A stretch of DNA of 54,063 bases from an uncultured Eggerthella sp. (GTDB lineage Bacteria > Actinomycetota > Coriobacteriia > Coriobacteriales > Eggerthellaceae), in contig CABQIW010000008.1 in the NCBI GenBank assembly GCA_902464295.1, positions 1-54,063 of the forward strand, in the 5' to 3' direction. The notes under the pieces were generated by a model. The model ran no database searches and was not told where the DNA came from. It saw only the letters and a program-made list of their open reading frames with translations. A program made the position numbers and the translations under genes. Shown here in pieces: positions 17,444 to 26,621 of this stretch; position 1 is the first letter of the stretch, and each line of letters opens with the position of its first letter.

Positions 17444-17881
17444 ATGACCACGCTTGAAGCACCTGCATTCGCAGCACAAAACACAACATGGGATGCTAAA
17501 GCAAATCAAAGCCACGGAGCCGCAGAAGAAACACAGAAGCACTCGCACCAGCCTGCCGCTTCATCCGAACATAAGCATATGCAAAATGTTTCGGTTTCTA
17601 TCTCTTATTCTTCGCCTGACGACTTCCGCGTCACCAACGAAGAGATCGAACAGTACATCGCTCGAGGTCGCGAACTTGAGCCGAGCAAGGATCTTGCCTG
17701 GATCGATCTTGCCGTTGAAGCGGAAGATGTCGCAATTCACTATGGGTACCATGCTCAGCCGTTCGAGCGCATTCGTCGCATCACTGGCTATCTAGTTGGC
17801 ACCCTCGATCGTTTCAACGACGCGAAGCGCGCCGAAGAGCACGATCGCGTGAAGCACGACATCCCGTGCACCTGTCGCTAA
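17444..17881 (+). CDS. Small protein with an NrdD-like glycyl-radical C-terminal segment
   Basis: 145 aa from the ATG at 17444, which follows a strong GGAGGGGGT. The frame is open from 17423, but that start precedes the SD. The first 48 residues are polar and low-complexity with several His. The end reads RRITGYL…RFNDAKRAEEHDRVKH (about residues 111-138). As I recall E. coli NrdD, its C-terminus has RRVCGYLG…FNAGKQEEVKRRVKH; the radical-bearing glycine would correspond to Gly115. The zinc-binding CxxC pairs of NrdD are missing; only a CTC sits at the extreme C-terminus. It resembles stand-alone NRDD-family proteins. It could be a spare glycyl-radical piece, in the manner of GrcA/YfiD for pyruvate formate-lyase, or a regulator. 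Function is not established. Confidence 0.65.
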   Translation: MTTLEAPAFAAQNTTWDAKANQSHGAAEETQKHSHQPAASSEHKHMQNVSVSISYSSPDDFRVTNEEIEQYIARGRELEPSKDLAWIDLAVEAEDVAIHYGYHAQPFERIRRITGYLVGTLDRFNDAKRAEEHDRVKHDIPCTCR

Positions 17882-17905
17882 ATAACGCTGCCTTGCCGTA
17901 AAAGA

Positions 17906-17942
17906 AAGCCGCTCACCTCATGCTGGGTGAGCGGCTTTTTGT
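17906..17942 (+). terminator. Rho-independent terminator after the NrdD-tail-like gene
   Basis: 12-bp stem AAGCCGCTCACC / GGTGAGCGGCTT followed by TTTTTG, starting 25 bp after the stop codon. Confidence 0.9.
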
Positions 17943-17963
17943 TTCTCTGGCTTGTGAGTGTGT

Positions 17964-18020
17964 GTTAGGAGTCGGGTGATTTGGCACACCCTAGATGTGC
18001 CAAATCACCCGACCCCTAAC
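17964..18020. repeat. 25-bp palindrome between convergent genes
   Basis: Arms 17964-17988 and 17996-18020 pair at 24 of 25 positions around a 7-nt loop (CCCTAGA). The core is GTCGGGTGATTTGGCACA. There is no T-run on either side, so it is not a standard terminator, though it lies 12 bp beyond the cysS stop and could block read-through or protect mRNA ends. Confidence 0.7.
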
Positions 18021-18032
18021 GCTGGCCTGCGC

Positions 18033-19634
18033 CTAAGCTTTTACGATGCGAGCGCCTTGCGGCGTGTCTTCGATGCGGAAACCAAGCTCGGCGAGTCCGT
18101 CACGAATCGCATCGGCCACCGCGTAGTTCTTATTAGCGCGCGCGTTAGCACGGGCATCCAGCAATGCTGCCATTGCTGCTTTCACCGTTGAGGGATCCGC
18201 CCCATCGCCTGGTGCGAAGCCGGCGAACTCCATCGCGAGCACCATTACTTCAGCGGCGCTCTCCTCATCATCGAGCACAGTTGCGCCAACTTCGGCTGCA
18301 TCGTTCATCTCGATCGAGATGCCGAGCACATCCATGAGCTCAACCACTGCCTGTGCAGCATTCTCGAACGTCTGGATATCCGCTTCCGTAACAGAAGCGC
18401 TTTGCTGGACATCATTCAAGAGCGTATTCGCGTCGCTCACGAAGCTGAAGATGGCGCCGAGTGCAGCAGCAGTGTTGAAATCGTCGTCCATCGCTTCAGT
18501 GAACGAATCTTTCATGTTCGCAATGAGCGTTGCGACCGCGATCGAAGTTGCAAGCGAGCCCGCGTGGGCATCGGACGCATCGGGGACCTTGCCGCCTTCC
18601 GTTTTCGCCTGTGGCTGCTGTGCTGAACGCGCGAGCCAAAGCGCATTCGTGACGAAATTCTCCAGGCGCTCGAGCGCCGCTGCGGATTCCTGCAGGCGTG
18701 CATCCGAGAAATCAAGCGGGCTGCGGTAGTGCGTCTGCAGCATGAGCATACGAAGCACCGCCGGATCGGTGGTTTCCAAGATATCGCGTAACAGCAAAAA
18801 GTTGCCGAGCGATTTGCTCATCTTCTCGGAATTGATCTGGAGCATGCCTCCATGCATCCAGTAGTTCGCGAACGTTGTGTCGAAGGCCGCTTCAGATTGC
18901 GCGCGCTCGTTCTCATGGTGCGGGAAGCACAGATCCGCACCGCCACCATGGATGTCGAAGGGCAGATGGAGATACTTCTCGGACATGGCTGAGCATTCGA
19001 TGTGCCAACCAGGGCGGCCTTCGCCCCACGGAGAAGGCCAGCTCGGCTCCCCTGGCTTTGCCCTCTTCCAGAGCGCGAAATCGAGCGGGTCGCGCTTACG
19101 GTCTTCCAAGCCCTGACCATCGGCGCGCAGTTCACGGTGACCCGATTCCATCTCGTCCACATTGCGATTCGAAAGTTCACCATACGCCGAGTAGGAACGC
19201 ACGGCAAAATACACATCGCCATCAACCTCATACGCATGGCCTTTGTCGATCAGGCGTTGCACGAGCTTGATCATCGTGTCGATCTCTTCGGTAGCTTTCG
19301 GACGAATATCGGGGTCCTGCACGCCGGCAGCATGCATGTCGGCGATGAAGGCATCGGTATATTCTTCAGCGACCTCGGCAGCCGTTCGGCCTTCCTCGAG
19401 CGCCTTGTTGATGATCTTGTCGTCCACGTCGGTCACGTTCTGCACGAAAGTGACTTCGAACCCGCGCCACGTGAGATAGCGACGGATCGTGTCGAACGAG
19501 ATGAACGTGCGCGCGTTGCCGATATGGATGTAGTTGTACACGGTCGGGCCGCACACGTACATGCCCACTTTGCCCTCGTTCACGGGAACGAACTCGCGCT
19601 TGGTGCGCGTTTTGGTGTCGTAGATCTTGATCAT
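18033..19634 (-). CDS. cysS: Cysteinyl-tRNA synthetase
   Basis: 533 aa from the ATG at 19634 (MIKIYDTKTRTKREF), with AGGAA in front. The open frame runs 46 codons further into cysE, but that part has no family resemblance. The HIGH signature appears as YIHIGNART and the KMSKS loop as EKMSKSLGNF. Zinc ligands are visible in MYVCGP, HIECSAMS and HHENERAQSEA. It charges tRNA-Cys. It lies 94 bp after cysE, a common pairing of cysteine synthesis and use. An Ala-rich stretch of about 25 residues (TEGGKVPDASDAHAG) inserts in the C-terminal domain. Confidence 0.96.
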   Translation of the reverse strand: MIKIYDTKTRTKREFVPVNEGKVGMYVCGPTVYNYIHIGNARTFISFDTIRRYLTWRGFEVTFVQNVTDVDDKIINKALEEGRTAAEVAEEYTDAFIADMHAAGVQDPDIRPKATEEIDTMIKLVQRLIDKGHAYEVDGDVYFAVRSYSAYGELSNRNVDEMESGHRELRADGQGLEDRKRDPLDFALWKRAKPGEPSWPSPWGEGRPGWHIECSAMSEKYLHLPFDIHGGGADLCFPHHENERAQSEAAFDTTFANYWMHGGMLQINSEKMSKSLGNFLLLRDILETTDPAVLRMLMLQTHYRSPLDFSDARLQESAAALERLENFVTNALWLARSAQQPQAKTEGGKVPDASDAHAGSLATSIAVATLIANMKDSFTEAMDDDFNTAAALGAIFSFVSDANTLLNDVQQSASVTEADIQTFENAAQAVVELMDVLGISIEMNDAAEVGATVLDDEESAAEVMVLAMEFAGFAPGDGADPSTVKAAMAALLDARANARANKNYAVADAIRDGLAELGFRIEDTPQGARIVKA

Positions 19635-19728
19635 AGTATTCCTATCTTGATGGTATCGGTGGTACTGGTCATGATGATCTGCTTCAACAGAGCTCATCGT
19701 CTCCTTCAACGATGAGAACGGAGAAGCG

Positions 19729-20601
19729 TTACTGGTCTTGATCGATCTGATCGGCTTCTTGCTGCGCTGCACGCTCCGCCTGCTTGTCGAGCGCTTGCTG
19801 TTTCACCGCGAAGGCTTCGAGCTCATCGACGCGCTTGTAGAGGTTGCGGATCGCGCGTTCCACAGGATCAGGCAGATCTTCGAGACGTTCGCCCTGACAA
19901 TCCCCGTTATTGAGGAAGTAATCCTTATGATCGGCGCGAATGGGAGGCAGCGTTCCTTCGCGCTGAGCATCAGGCGAGCTCACGCTTGGCTCTTCAGCAG
20001 GAGAAGATGGAATCTTCGCCGCTGCTGCTTTCTGCAGGTCGATCTCCTTGTCCTTCGCCGCGCTCTTTGACGTTGAAACGCCATCGCGCACAACGATATG
20101 GCCGGGAACGCCTACCACGGTGCAATTCGGCGGCACATCCTTCACCACTACCGAGCCACCGCCGATCTTCGAGTTGTCACCGATGGTGATCGAGCCGAGC
20201 ACCGCAGCGCCCACACCCACCATCACATTGTTGCCAAGGGTCGGATGGCGCTTACCGGTTTCCTTACCGGTGCCGCCGAGCGTAACATTCTGGTAGAGCA
20301 CGCAATCATCGCCGATGATGGTGGTCTCGCCGATGATCACGCCCATCGCATGGTCGATGAAGAAACGGCGGCCGATTTGTGCGCCCGGATGGATCTCAAC
20401 ACCCGTCCAAAAACGTGCACACTGCGAAAGATAGCGCGCCAATCCGCGCAGACCCTTCTTCCAGAGCCAGTGGTTGATTACGTGCGCCCAGCGCGCTTGA
20501 AGGCCGGGATAGGTGAGCCATATGAGGAACTTCGAAGGCGCCGCTGGGTCGGTTGCCTGAACGGTGCGAATGTCTTCTGCCATTGTTGAGAATATATTCA
20601 T
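19729..20601 (-). CDS. cysE: Serine O-acetyltransferase with C-terminal extension
   Basis: 290 aa from the ATG at 20601, which sits 9 nt after AAGGA. A TTG three codons earlier overlaps the SD region. The left-handed beta-helix with hexapeptide repeats runs from about residue 68 to 170 (EIHPGAQIGRRFFIDHAMGVIIGETTIIGD). It contains the catalytic DHAMG histidine and the HPTLGNNVMVGVGA region. It makes O-acetyl-L-serine from serine and acetyl-CoA for cysteine synthesis. It is of the short-N-terminus EpsC/SRPG type. About 110 extra residues follow the helix: an Ala/Pro/Ser linker and a predicted helix (DPVERAIRNLYKRVDELEAF). Cysteine feedback may act at the helix end as in other CysE proteins. 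Confidence 0.93.
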   Translation of the reverse strand: MNIFSTMAEDIRTVQATDPAAPSKFLIWLTYPGLQARWAHVINHWLWKKGLRGLARYLSQCARFWTGVEIHPGAQIGRRFFIDHAMGVIIGETTIIGDDCVLYQNVTLGGTGKETGKRHPTLGNNVMVGVGAAVLGSITIGDNSKIGGGSVVVKDVPPNCTVVGVPGHIVVRDGVSTSKSAAKDKEIDLQKAAAAKIPSSPAEEPSVSSPDAQREGTLPPIRADHKDYFLNNGDCQGERLEDLPDPVERAIRNLYKRVDELEAFAVKQQALDKQAERAAQQEADQIDQDQ

Positions 20602-20837
20602 GGGATTCAATCCTTCTTGTCTTGCGAAATAGTACCATGTTTAGCTTGCATGGTGCGGATGATGTTGAGAGCGTTACTCGTAAGCGAGATGGGCAGGTTG
20701 TGTAGGACGAGCCGACATCGAGCCAAAGCGCTCCGAGAAATCCACTTTTGCGATCATTGTCTTTGCAAAAGTTAGTTCGAGGGCGCGACGCTATGAGGCG
20801 AGCCTGCGCAATGCGCCCATCTCGCTTCGTAGCAGCC

Positions 20838-21392
20838 CTAACAACATCGACAGACAAGAGCGACAGCCTCAGCCGAAATACCTTCTTCACGGCCTTCAAA
20901 GCCGAGACGTTCAGTGGTGGTGGCTTTCACGCCGATGTTCTCCGTTGCGATGCCGCATGCGCGCGCAATGTTCTCGCGCATCGCCTCGCGATACGGAGAA
21001 AGTTTCGGCGCTTGAGCGGCAATAACGCAATCGATATCGAGGATCTCGAAGCCTTCTTCACGAAGCAGATTAGCAACTGACTCGAGCAGCTTGAGCGAAT
21101 CGGCATCTTTATAGGCTGGATCGGTGTCGGGGAAATGCTTACCGATATCTCCCAGGCGCGCAGCACTTAAAAGCGCATCAGAGATTGCATGAAGCAGCAC
21201 ATCGGCATCCGAATGACCATCAAGGCCTTGGTGATGAGGAACGTCCACTCCACCCAGAATGAGCTTACGGTTGGGGGCAAAGGCGTGAACATCCATGCCG
21301 AGCCCTACGCGCAGCTTACGCAGTGCAGCCACTTCAGGGCTGGAATTGGGAATGTTCGCCATGTCGGGAGCGTTCATATTCATCAGCAACAC
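20838..21392 (-). CDS. ispF: 2-C-methyl-D-erythritol 2,4-cyclodiphosphate synthase
   Basis: 184 aa. Core from LRVGLGMDVHAF. Metal ligands are Asp34 and His36 of the DVH motif and His68 in GHSDADVLLHAI. GDIGKHFPDTDPAYKDADS and the C-terminal KATTTERLGFEGREEGISAEAV are typical. It closes the cyclic diphosphate in the MEP isoprenoid pathway. The GTG start at 21392 directly abuts the ispD stop, so the two are one transcript. The first 26 residues are a non-conserved extension and inner ATG codons are possible starts. Confidence 0.95.
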   Translation of the reverse strand: MLLMNMNAPDMANIPNSSPEVAALRKLRVGLGMDVHAFAPNRKLILGGVDVPHHQGLDGHSDADVLLHAISDALLSAARLGDIGKHFPDTDPAYKDADSLKLLESVANLLREEGFEILDIDCVIAAQAPKLSPYREAMRENIARACGIATENIGVKATTTERLGFEGREEGISAEAVALVCRCC

Positions 21393-22235
21393 CTATTCGA
21401 CACCTTCGCGCAGCGCCTGGCGCACCGCCGCTGAGATGATGAGGTAGTCTTCGGGCACCGTGAGCTTGATGTTGTCGCGCTTGCCTTCGACCACCATCAC
21501 ACGACCGCCCAAGCGTTCAATGAGCGATGAATCATCCGTTCCCACGAAGCCATCGGAAAGCGCCGCCGCATGTGCGCGACGATAGATTCCTGCACGGAAG
21601 ATTTGCGGGGTTTGCGCATTCCAAAACACCGAACGATCGGGCGTTCCTTGGATGATGCCGTTCTCGACGATCTTGAGCGTGTCGATGGAAGGATGACCGA
21701 CCACTGCGCCATCGCAATCGATATTGCCTTTGAGCACGCTGATCGTATGGTCGACCAATTCGCGCGAAATGAGTGGACGCGCGCCATCGTGGAGCATGAC
21801 GTACTCGAATTCATCTGGCACGAGTTCTAAACCGGCAAATGCCGACTCCTGACGCGTGGCGCCTGCAGGGGCCATGACGATAGGGGTAGCGAACGGAAAG
21901 GGATCGATCGCTTTCAAGAGGTATTCGCTCGTACGCTCTTCGGGGCAAACGACCACGATGAGTCCTACATCGCCCACACTGTCGAACACTTCGGCTGAGC
22001 GCGTGAGAATGGGTTTGCCTGCGATCTCAACGAGCTGCTTGCCGCCTTCGTGACCGAATCGTTCGCCACTGCCGCCCGCCAAGATGATGACCGCGGTCTG
22101 CGCGCCTTCATTCACTTTGCCCTGCAACTGCATCTGCTCACGTAAGGAGCCGAAGGTGTCATCGTCGCGCATCTTGCTCAAGATGTCGTTGAGAGCCGAA
22201 GGGGCGAAGATGGGATCGATCGTTTGCTCTGGCAT
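21393..22235 (-). CDS. ispD: 2-C-methyl-D-erythritol 4-phosphate cytidylyltransferase
   Basis: 280 aa. The nucleotidyltransferase core begins at residue 47 with TAVIILAGGSGERFG, followed by KQLVEIAGKPILTRS, MLHDGARPLISRELV and the C-terminal GKRDNIKLTVPEDY. It couples MEP to CTP. The 46-residue N-terminal extension (MPEQTIDPIFAPSALNDIL…) is unusual but is preceded by a good GAGG SD, so I keep the ATG at 22235. The gene is upstream of and adjacent to ispF, the next-but-one enzyme of the same pathway. Confidence 0.95.
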   Translation of the reverse strand: MPEQTIDPIFAPSALNDILSKMRDDDTFGSLREQMQLQGKVNEGAQTAVIILAGGSGERFGHEGGKQLVEIAGKPILTRSAEVFDSVGDVGLIVVVCPEERTSEYLLKAIDPFPFATPIVMAPAGATRQESAFAGLELVPDEFEYVMLHDGARPLISRELVDHTISVLKGNIDCDGAVVGHPSIDTLKIVENGIIQGTPDRSVFWNAQTPQIFRAGIYRRAHAAALSDGFVGTDDSSLIERLGGRVMVVEGKRDNIKLTVPEDYLIISAAVRQALREGVE

Positions 22236-22340
22236 AGAGAACCTCTTATCAAGAAAGCTGCCTTGGGCAGCAATAATTCAACAAAACTGATTTTACTGCA
22301 TAAACGCTTTTCATTGAAGTAAACGAACGGTCCTATAGAG

Positions 22341-22376
22341 AAAAGAAAGAGGCTTGCCCGCAAGGACAAGCCTCTT
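22341..22376 (-). terminator. Rho-independent terminator of clpC
   Basis: On the minus strand a 13-bp stem AAGAGGCTTGTCC / GGGCAAGCCTCTT with a TTGC loop, followed by TCTTTTC. It lies 23 bp after the clpC stop. Confidence 0.85.
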
Positions 22377-22399
22377 GTCAGCGTTCTTGAACGACTGGG

Positions 22400-24976
22400 T
22401 TAGTCGGCAGCGGAATCTCCTGATGAGCCTCCGCGGCCTGAGCCGCTGTAGGTTAACCCTGCGCGCCCAAGATCGTAGTTGCTCAAGATGAGCTCCGCTT
22501 CCTGCGCGATGGTATCACGCTTGCGCGGTGCAGGGATCGAACCCGTGCCCTGCTTGAACACGAGCTTCTCGTCTTCCACGTCGACATCGATGACCGAACC
22601 GCTCGTCCATTTGCCTTCCAGGATCTGCTCGGAGATCGGATCCTCGAGCAGGCGCTGGATCGCGCGGCGCAACGGACGGGCACCAAAGGAAAGATCGGTC
22701 CCTTCCTTGGCAATGAGACGGTTCGCCGCATCGGACATATTGATGGTCATGTTCTGCTCGATCAGGCGATCGCGAAGATCAGCCACCATGAGGTTCACGA
22801 TCTCGACGATCTCGTCTTCCGTGAGCGACTTGAACACGATGATCTCATCGATACGGTTCAAGAACTCAGGACGGAACAAGCGCTTGACCTCGCTCATGAC
22901 GCGGGTCTTGATCTCATCATCGTTAAGGCCGGTTGCTCCGCTAGAAGAGAATCCGAGCGGTGCCGTGGTGGTGATCTCACGTGCGCCCACATTCGAGGTC
23001 ATGATGATGACCGTATTGCGGAAGTCGACCATGCGTCCTTGCGCATCGGTCAAGCGACCTTCCTCCAGGATCTGGAGCAAGATGTTGAAGACATCGGGAT
23101 GCGCTTTTTCGATCTCGTCGAAAAGCACGACCGAGTAGGGGCGCTGACGCACCGCAGTGGTAAGCTGACCGCCCTCGTCGTAGCCCACATATCCCGGAGG
23201 TGAACCGATCAGGCGCGACACCGTATGCTTCTCCATGTATTCCGACATATCGAAGGAAATGAGCGCATCCTGCGAATTGAACAGGAACTCTGCAAGCGTC
23301 TTCGAGAGTTCGGTCTTGCCCACGCCTGAAGGACCGAGGAAGATGAACGAACCTGCCGGACGCTTCGGATCCTTGAGCCCAGAACGGCTGCGACGAATGG
23401 CCTTCGAAAGCGCCGTTACTGCCTCTTCCTGACCGATCACGCGCTCATGCAGCACGGACTCCATACGCAGAAGCTTTTCGGTCTCGGCTTCGGTGAGGTT
23501 AGAAACGGGCACGCCCGTGGTCATCGAAACCACATCGGCAATGTCTTCCACACCGATCTCGTTGACGATCTTCTCCGTCTTCTCTTCCCAATCTACCTGG
23601 GCCTTTTTGCGCTCTTCGCGCACCTTTGCCTCGCGATCGCGCACTTCGGCGGCACGCTCGAAATCCTGATCTGCGATAGCGGCATCCTTTTCCGCACGCA
23701 ATGCACGAAGCTTGTCATCAAGCTCCTGGATCTCATCGGGCAGCACCATATTGCGAATGCGCATACGCGCACCCGCTTCGTCGATCACGTCGATGGCCTT
23801 ATCAGGCAAGAAACGATCTTGGATGTAGCGATCGGAAAGCGATACTGCCGCCTGGAGCGCTTCATCAGAGAAGTGCACATGATGATGCTCTTCATACTTA
23901 TCGCGCAAGCCCTCCATGATGCGAACGGCTTGCTCTTCATTGGGCTCTTTGACAACGAGCGTTTGGAACCTGCGCTCGAGCGCCGAATCCTTTTCCAGAT
24001 GCTTGCGGTATTCATCGAGCGTGGTTGCGCCGATGATCTGGATCTCGCCACGCGACAGAGGCGGCTTCAAGATAGCCGCAGCGTCCATCGAGCCTTCAGC
24101 AGCGCCTGCGCCAATGATAGTGTGAAGCTCATCGATGAACAGGATGATATCGTCTGCCTGCTCAACTTCCTTGATGCACTTCTTCAAGCGCTCCTCGAAT
24201 TCGCCGCGATACTTCGAACCAGCAACGAGCGCCGAAACATCCAGTGTGACCAAGCGCCTATTACGCAAGATATCGGGCACCTGATCAGCCACGATGAGCT
24301 GTGCAAGCCCCTCGACCACCGCTGTTTTGCCCACACCTGGCTCGCCCAAGAGCAGCGGGTTGTTCTTCTGGCGACGGCACAGTATCTGCATCATGCGCTC
24401 GATCTCGCCCGCACGCCCGATAACCGGATCGAGCTTCCCATCGGCCGCCTTCTTCGTAAGATCGACGCTGAATTCCTTCAGCACGCTATCCGAAGAGGAT
24501 GCCTGCGGATCGAACTGCTGACCGGCGAAGACTGAAGACTGCCCCACCAGATCGTTGAGCGCCGCACGCAGATCGTCTCCTGAAACGCCCATGCGCTCGA
24601 GCACCTCTATTGCTGTGCCTTCGTTTTCGCGGATGATACCGAGCAGAAGATGCTCGGTGGAAATGTAGCTTTGCCCCATCTGCATGGCCTCACGCAGGGA
24701 ATTCTCCAGTACCCGCTTAACGCGTGGTGTGAAGCTCAAATGCCCGGACACATCGGTGGATTCATCGATCGTAACGATACGACGGATGGCCGCCACCGTG
24801 GCCTCGTAATGCACCCCCAGGCGCTCCAGGGCCTGAGCTGCCAGACCATCTTCTTCTTTGAGTAAAGCCAAGAGCACGTGCTCAGTGCCAACGTAGGGCT
24901 GATGAAGCCCGCGGGCTTCCTCCTGCGCCAAAACCAGCACTTTGCGCGCCTTGTCAGTGAACTTGTCGAACGACAT
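22400..24976 (-). CDS. clpC: ATP-dependent Clp protease ATP-binding subunit ClpC
   Basis: 858 aa. The N-terminal repeat domain is at about residues 1-145 (FDKFTDKARKVLVLAQEEAR). AAA domain 1 has GEPGVGKTAV, then the mid-domain carries a UVR-like stretch around AAEVRDREAKVREERKKA. AAA domain 2 has GPSGVGKTELSKTLAEFLF and FDEIEKAHPDVFNILLQ. The C-terminal D2-small domain ends in a Gly/Ser-rich tail. It is the Hsp100 unfoldase that feeds ClpP and handles damaged proteins. No clpP, mcsA or ctsR lies nearby, and I see no obvious CtsR or HAIR operator in the 20-bp gap before it. Confidence 0.97.
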   Translation of the reverse strand: MSFDKFTDKARKVLVLAQEEARGLHQPYVGTEHVLLALLKEEDGLAAQALERLGVHYEATVAAIRRIVTIDESTDVSGHLSFTPRVKRVLENSLREAMQMGQSYISTEHLLLGIIRENEGTAIEVLERMGVSGDDLRAALNDLVGQSSVFAGQQFDPQASSSDSVLKEFSVDLTKKAADGKLDPVIGRAGEIERMMQILCRRQKNNPLLLGEPGVGKTAVVEGLAQLIVADQVPDILRNRRLVTLDVSALVAGSKYRGEFEERLKKCIKEVEQADDIILFIDELHTIIGAGAAEGSMDAAAILKPPLSRGEIQIIGATTLDEYRKHLEKDSALERRFQTLVVKEPNEEQAVRIMEGLRDKYEEHHHVHFSDEALQAAVSLSDRYIQDRFLPDKAIDVIDEAGARMRIRNMVLPDEIQELDDKLRALRAEKDAAIADQDFERAAEVRDREAKVREERKKAQVDWEEKTEKIVNEIGVEDIADVVSMTTGVPVSNLTEAETEKLLRMESVLHERVIGQEEAVTALSKAIRRSRSGLKDPKRPAGSFIFLGPSGVGKTELSKTLAEFLFNSQDALISFDMSEYMEKHTVSRLIGSPPGYVGYDEGGQLTTAVRQRPYSVVLFDEIEKAHPDVFNILLQILEEGRLTDAQGRMVDFRNTVIIMTSNVGAREITTTAPLGFSSSGATGLNDDEIKTRVMSEVKRLFRPEFLNRIDEIIVFKSLTEDEIVEIVNLMVADLRDRLIEQNMTINMSDAANRLIAKEGTDLSFGARPLRRAIQRLLEDPISEQILEGKWTSGSVIDVDVEDEKLVFKQGTGSIPAPRKRDTIAQEAELILSNYDLGRAGLTYSGSGRGGSSGDSAAD

Positions 24977-24996
24977 TTACGCGCCACCTCCTTTTG

Positions 24997-26508
24997 TTAC
25001 TTGGCTTCGTCGCGCATATGGGGGAACAGTAATACATCGCGGATCGTTGCTGAATTCGTAAGAAGCATGGTAAGGCGATCTATTCCAATGCCGACCCCGC
25101 CAGCGGGGGGCATTCCGTATTCCAAAGCGCGCACGTAGTCATCGTCGAATCCCATTGCCTCATCGTCGCCCATGTCCTTAGCAGCAAGCTGCGCTCGGAA
25201 TCGCTCCGCTTGATCAACGGGATCATTTAGTTCATTAAAAGCATTAGCATATTCATGGCCGGAAATAAACAGTTCGAAGCGGTCAGCTACTTCATCTTCA
25301 CCAATTTTCCTTTTTGCGAGCGGCGAAACCTCGATCGGATGGTCGGTGACGAAGATAGGCTGGATGAGCGTCTCTTCGACGCACTCCTCGAAGAGCTCGG
25401 CGATGATCTTGCCCGTGCCCCACCCTTCTTCGACGTGAACGCCGTGCTTTTCTGCCACCGTGGCAGCTTCTTCGCGCGTCATGGCGAAGCTGATGTTCTC
25501 ACCCGTGACCTCATTCACGAGCTCGACCATGCTCGCACGCCTCCATTCGCCACCGAGATGAATGGTCGTGCCCTGATATTCGACATCAAGCGTGCCGCAC
25601 GCCGCCATAGCTGCAGCCTGCACGAAGCCTTGCGTGAGCTCCATCATGCCCTCAAGGTCGGAGAAGGCCTGGTAGGCTTCCATCGTGGTGAACTCGGGGT
25701 TGTGATACGGGTCCATGCCTTCGTTGCGGAACTGGCGACCGATCTCGAAGACCTTCTCGAAACCGCCCACGAGCAAGCGCTTCAGAGGAAGCTCGGTTGC
25801 GATACGCAGGAAGTAATCGCGATCGAGCGCGTTGAAATGCGTGGTGAAGGGCTTCGCGTTCGCGCCGCCCATGATCGAATGCAAGAACGGCGTTTCGACC
25901 TCGTAGAAGCCCTGTTCTTCCATGTAGTGGCGGATGGCCGAGATGATCTTCGAGCGCTTCACGAAGGTCTCGTGCACCTCAGGGTTCACGATCAGATCGA
26001 CATAGCGCTGGCGATAGCGCAGTTCCTTGTCGGCAAGCCCGTGGAACTTCTCCGGCAGGGGGCGCAGCGATTTCGAGAGCAGCTCGTAAGAATCGACCGC
26101 CACCGAAAGCTGGCCGCGGCGCGTGCGCATCATAAGGCCAGACACGCCGATCCAATCGCCCACATCCAGATCCTTCATAGCTGCGAAGGCTTCTTCGCCC
26201 AGCGCATTGATACGGCAGAACAACTGGATCGAGCCCGTCGAATCGCGCAGCTCCATGAAGATGATCTTGCCCTGATCGCGCTTGGCCATCACACGGCCGG
26301 CTACCTCTACTCGATCTTCAGTGTTCTCGCCATCTTCAAGACCAGCGTATTTTTCGTCGAGATCGACGATGTGATGCGAATAGGCAAACGCATGACCATA
26401 GGGGTTCTCGCCCGCCGCGATAAGCGCCTCGCGCTTGGCATGACGCACCAGGATCGGATCGTCTTCGGGTGTTTCAGGTGTTGCGTTTTGAGTGGTGTTC
26501 TCGCTCAT
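24997..26508 (-). CDS. lysS: Lysyl-tRNA synthetase (class II)
   Basis: 503 aa. The N-terminal OB-fold anticodon domain (VEVAGRVMAKRDQGKIIFMELRD) is followed by class II motif 1, motif 2 (FEIGRQFRNEGMDPYHNPEF) and motif 3 (GIGIDRLTMLLTNSATIRDV). It charges tRNA-Lys. The stop is 20 bp before clpC, so clpC is probably cotranscribed. The greA terminator lies between greA and lysS. Confidence 0.97.
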   Translation of the reverse strand: MSENTTQNATPETPEDDPILVRHAKREALIAAGENPYGHAFAYSHHIVDLDEKYAGLEDGENTEDRVEVAGRVMAKRDQGKIIFMELRDSTGSIQLFCRINALGEEAFAAMKDLDVGDWIGVSGLMMRTRRGQLSVAVDSYELLSKSLRPLPEKFHGLADKELRYRQRYVDLIVNPEVHETFVKRSKIISAIRHYMEEQGFYEVETPFLHSIMGGANAKPFTTHFNALDRDYFLRIATELPLKRLLVGGFEKVFEIGRQFRNEGMDPYHNPEFTTMEAYQAFSDLEGMMELTQGFVQAAAMAACGTLDVEYQGTTIHLGGEWRRASMVELVNEVTGENISFAMTREEAATVAEKHGVHVEEGWGTGKIIAELFEECVEETLIQPIFVTDHPIEVSPLAKRKIGEDEVADRFELFISGHEYANAFNELNDPVDQAERFRAQLAAKDMGDDEAMGFDDDYVRALEYGMPPAGGVGIGIDRLTMLLTNSATIRDVLLFPHMRDEAK

Positions 26509-26530
26509 CGATCGCCTTTCAATTTCTAGG

Positions 26531-26559
26531 AAAAACGCTGGTACGAAGGGTACCAGCGT
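26531..26559 (-). terminator. Terminator between greA and lysS
   Basis: 9-bp stem CGCTGGTAC / GTACCAGCG with a 5-nt loop, followed on the minus strand by TTTTTCC. Confidence 0.8.
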
Positions 26560-26621
26560 CTCGATTACAGCTGTTTCTTATGGTAGTTGAAGTTCGCCTG
26601 GTGTACAGCAGGTATGCACGC

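Noticed and set aside
20602..20837. T-box leader before cysE-cysS
   Set aside because: No T-box sequence or specifier-loop structure could be recognised in the 236 bp; only a small CCATG/CATGG repeat is seen.
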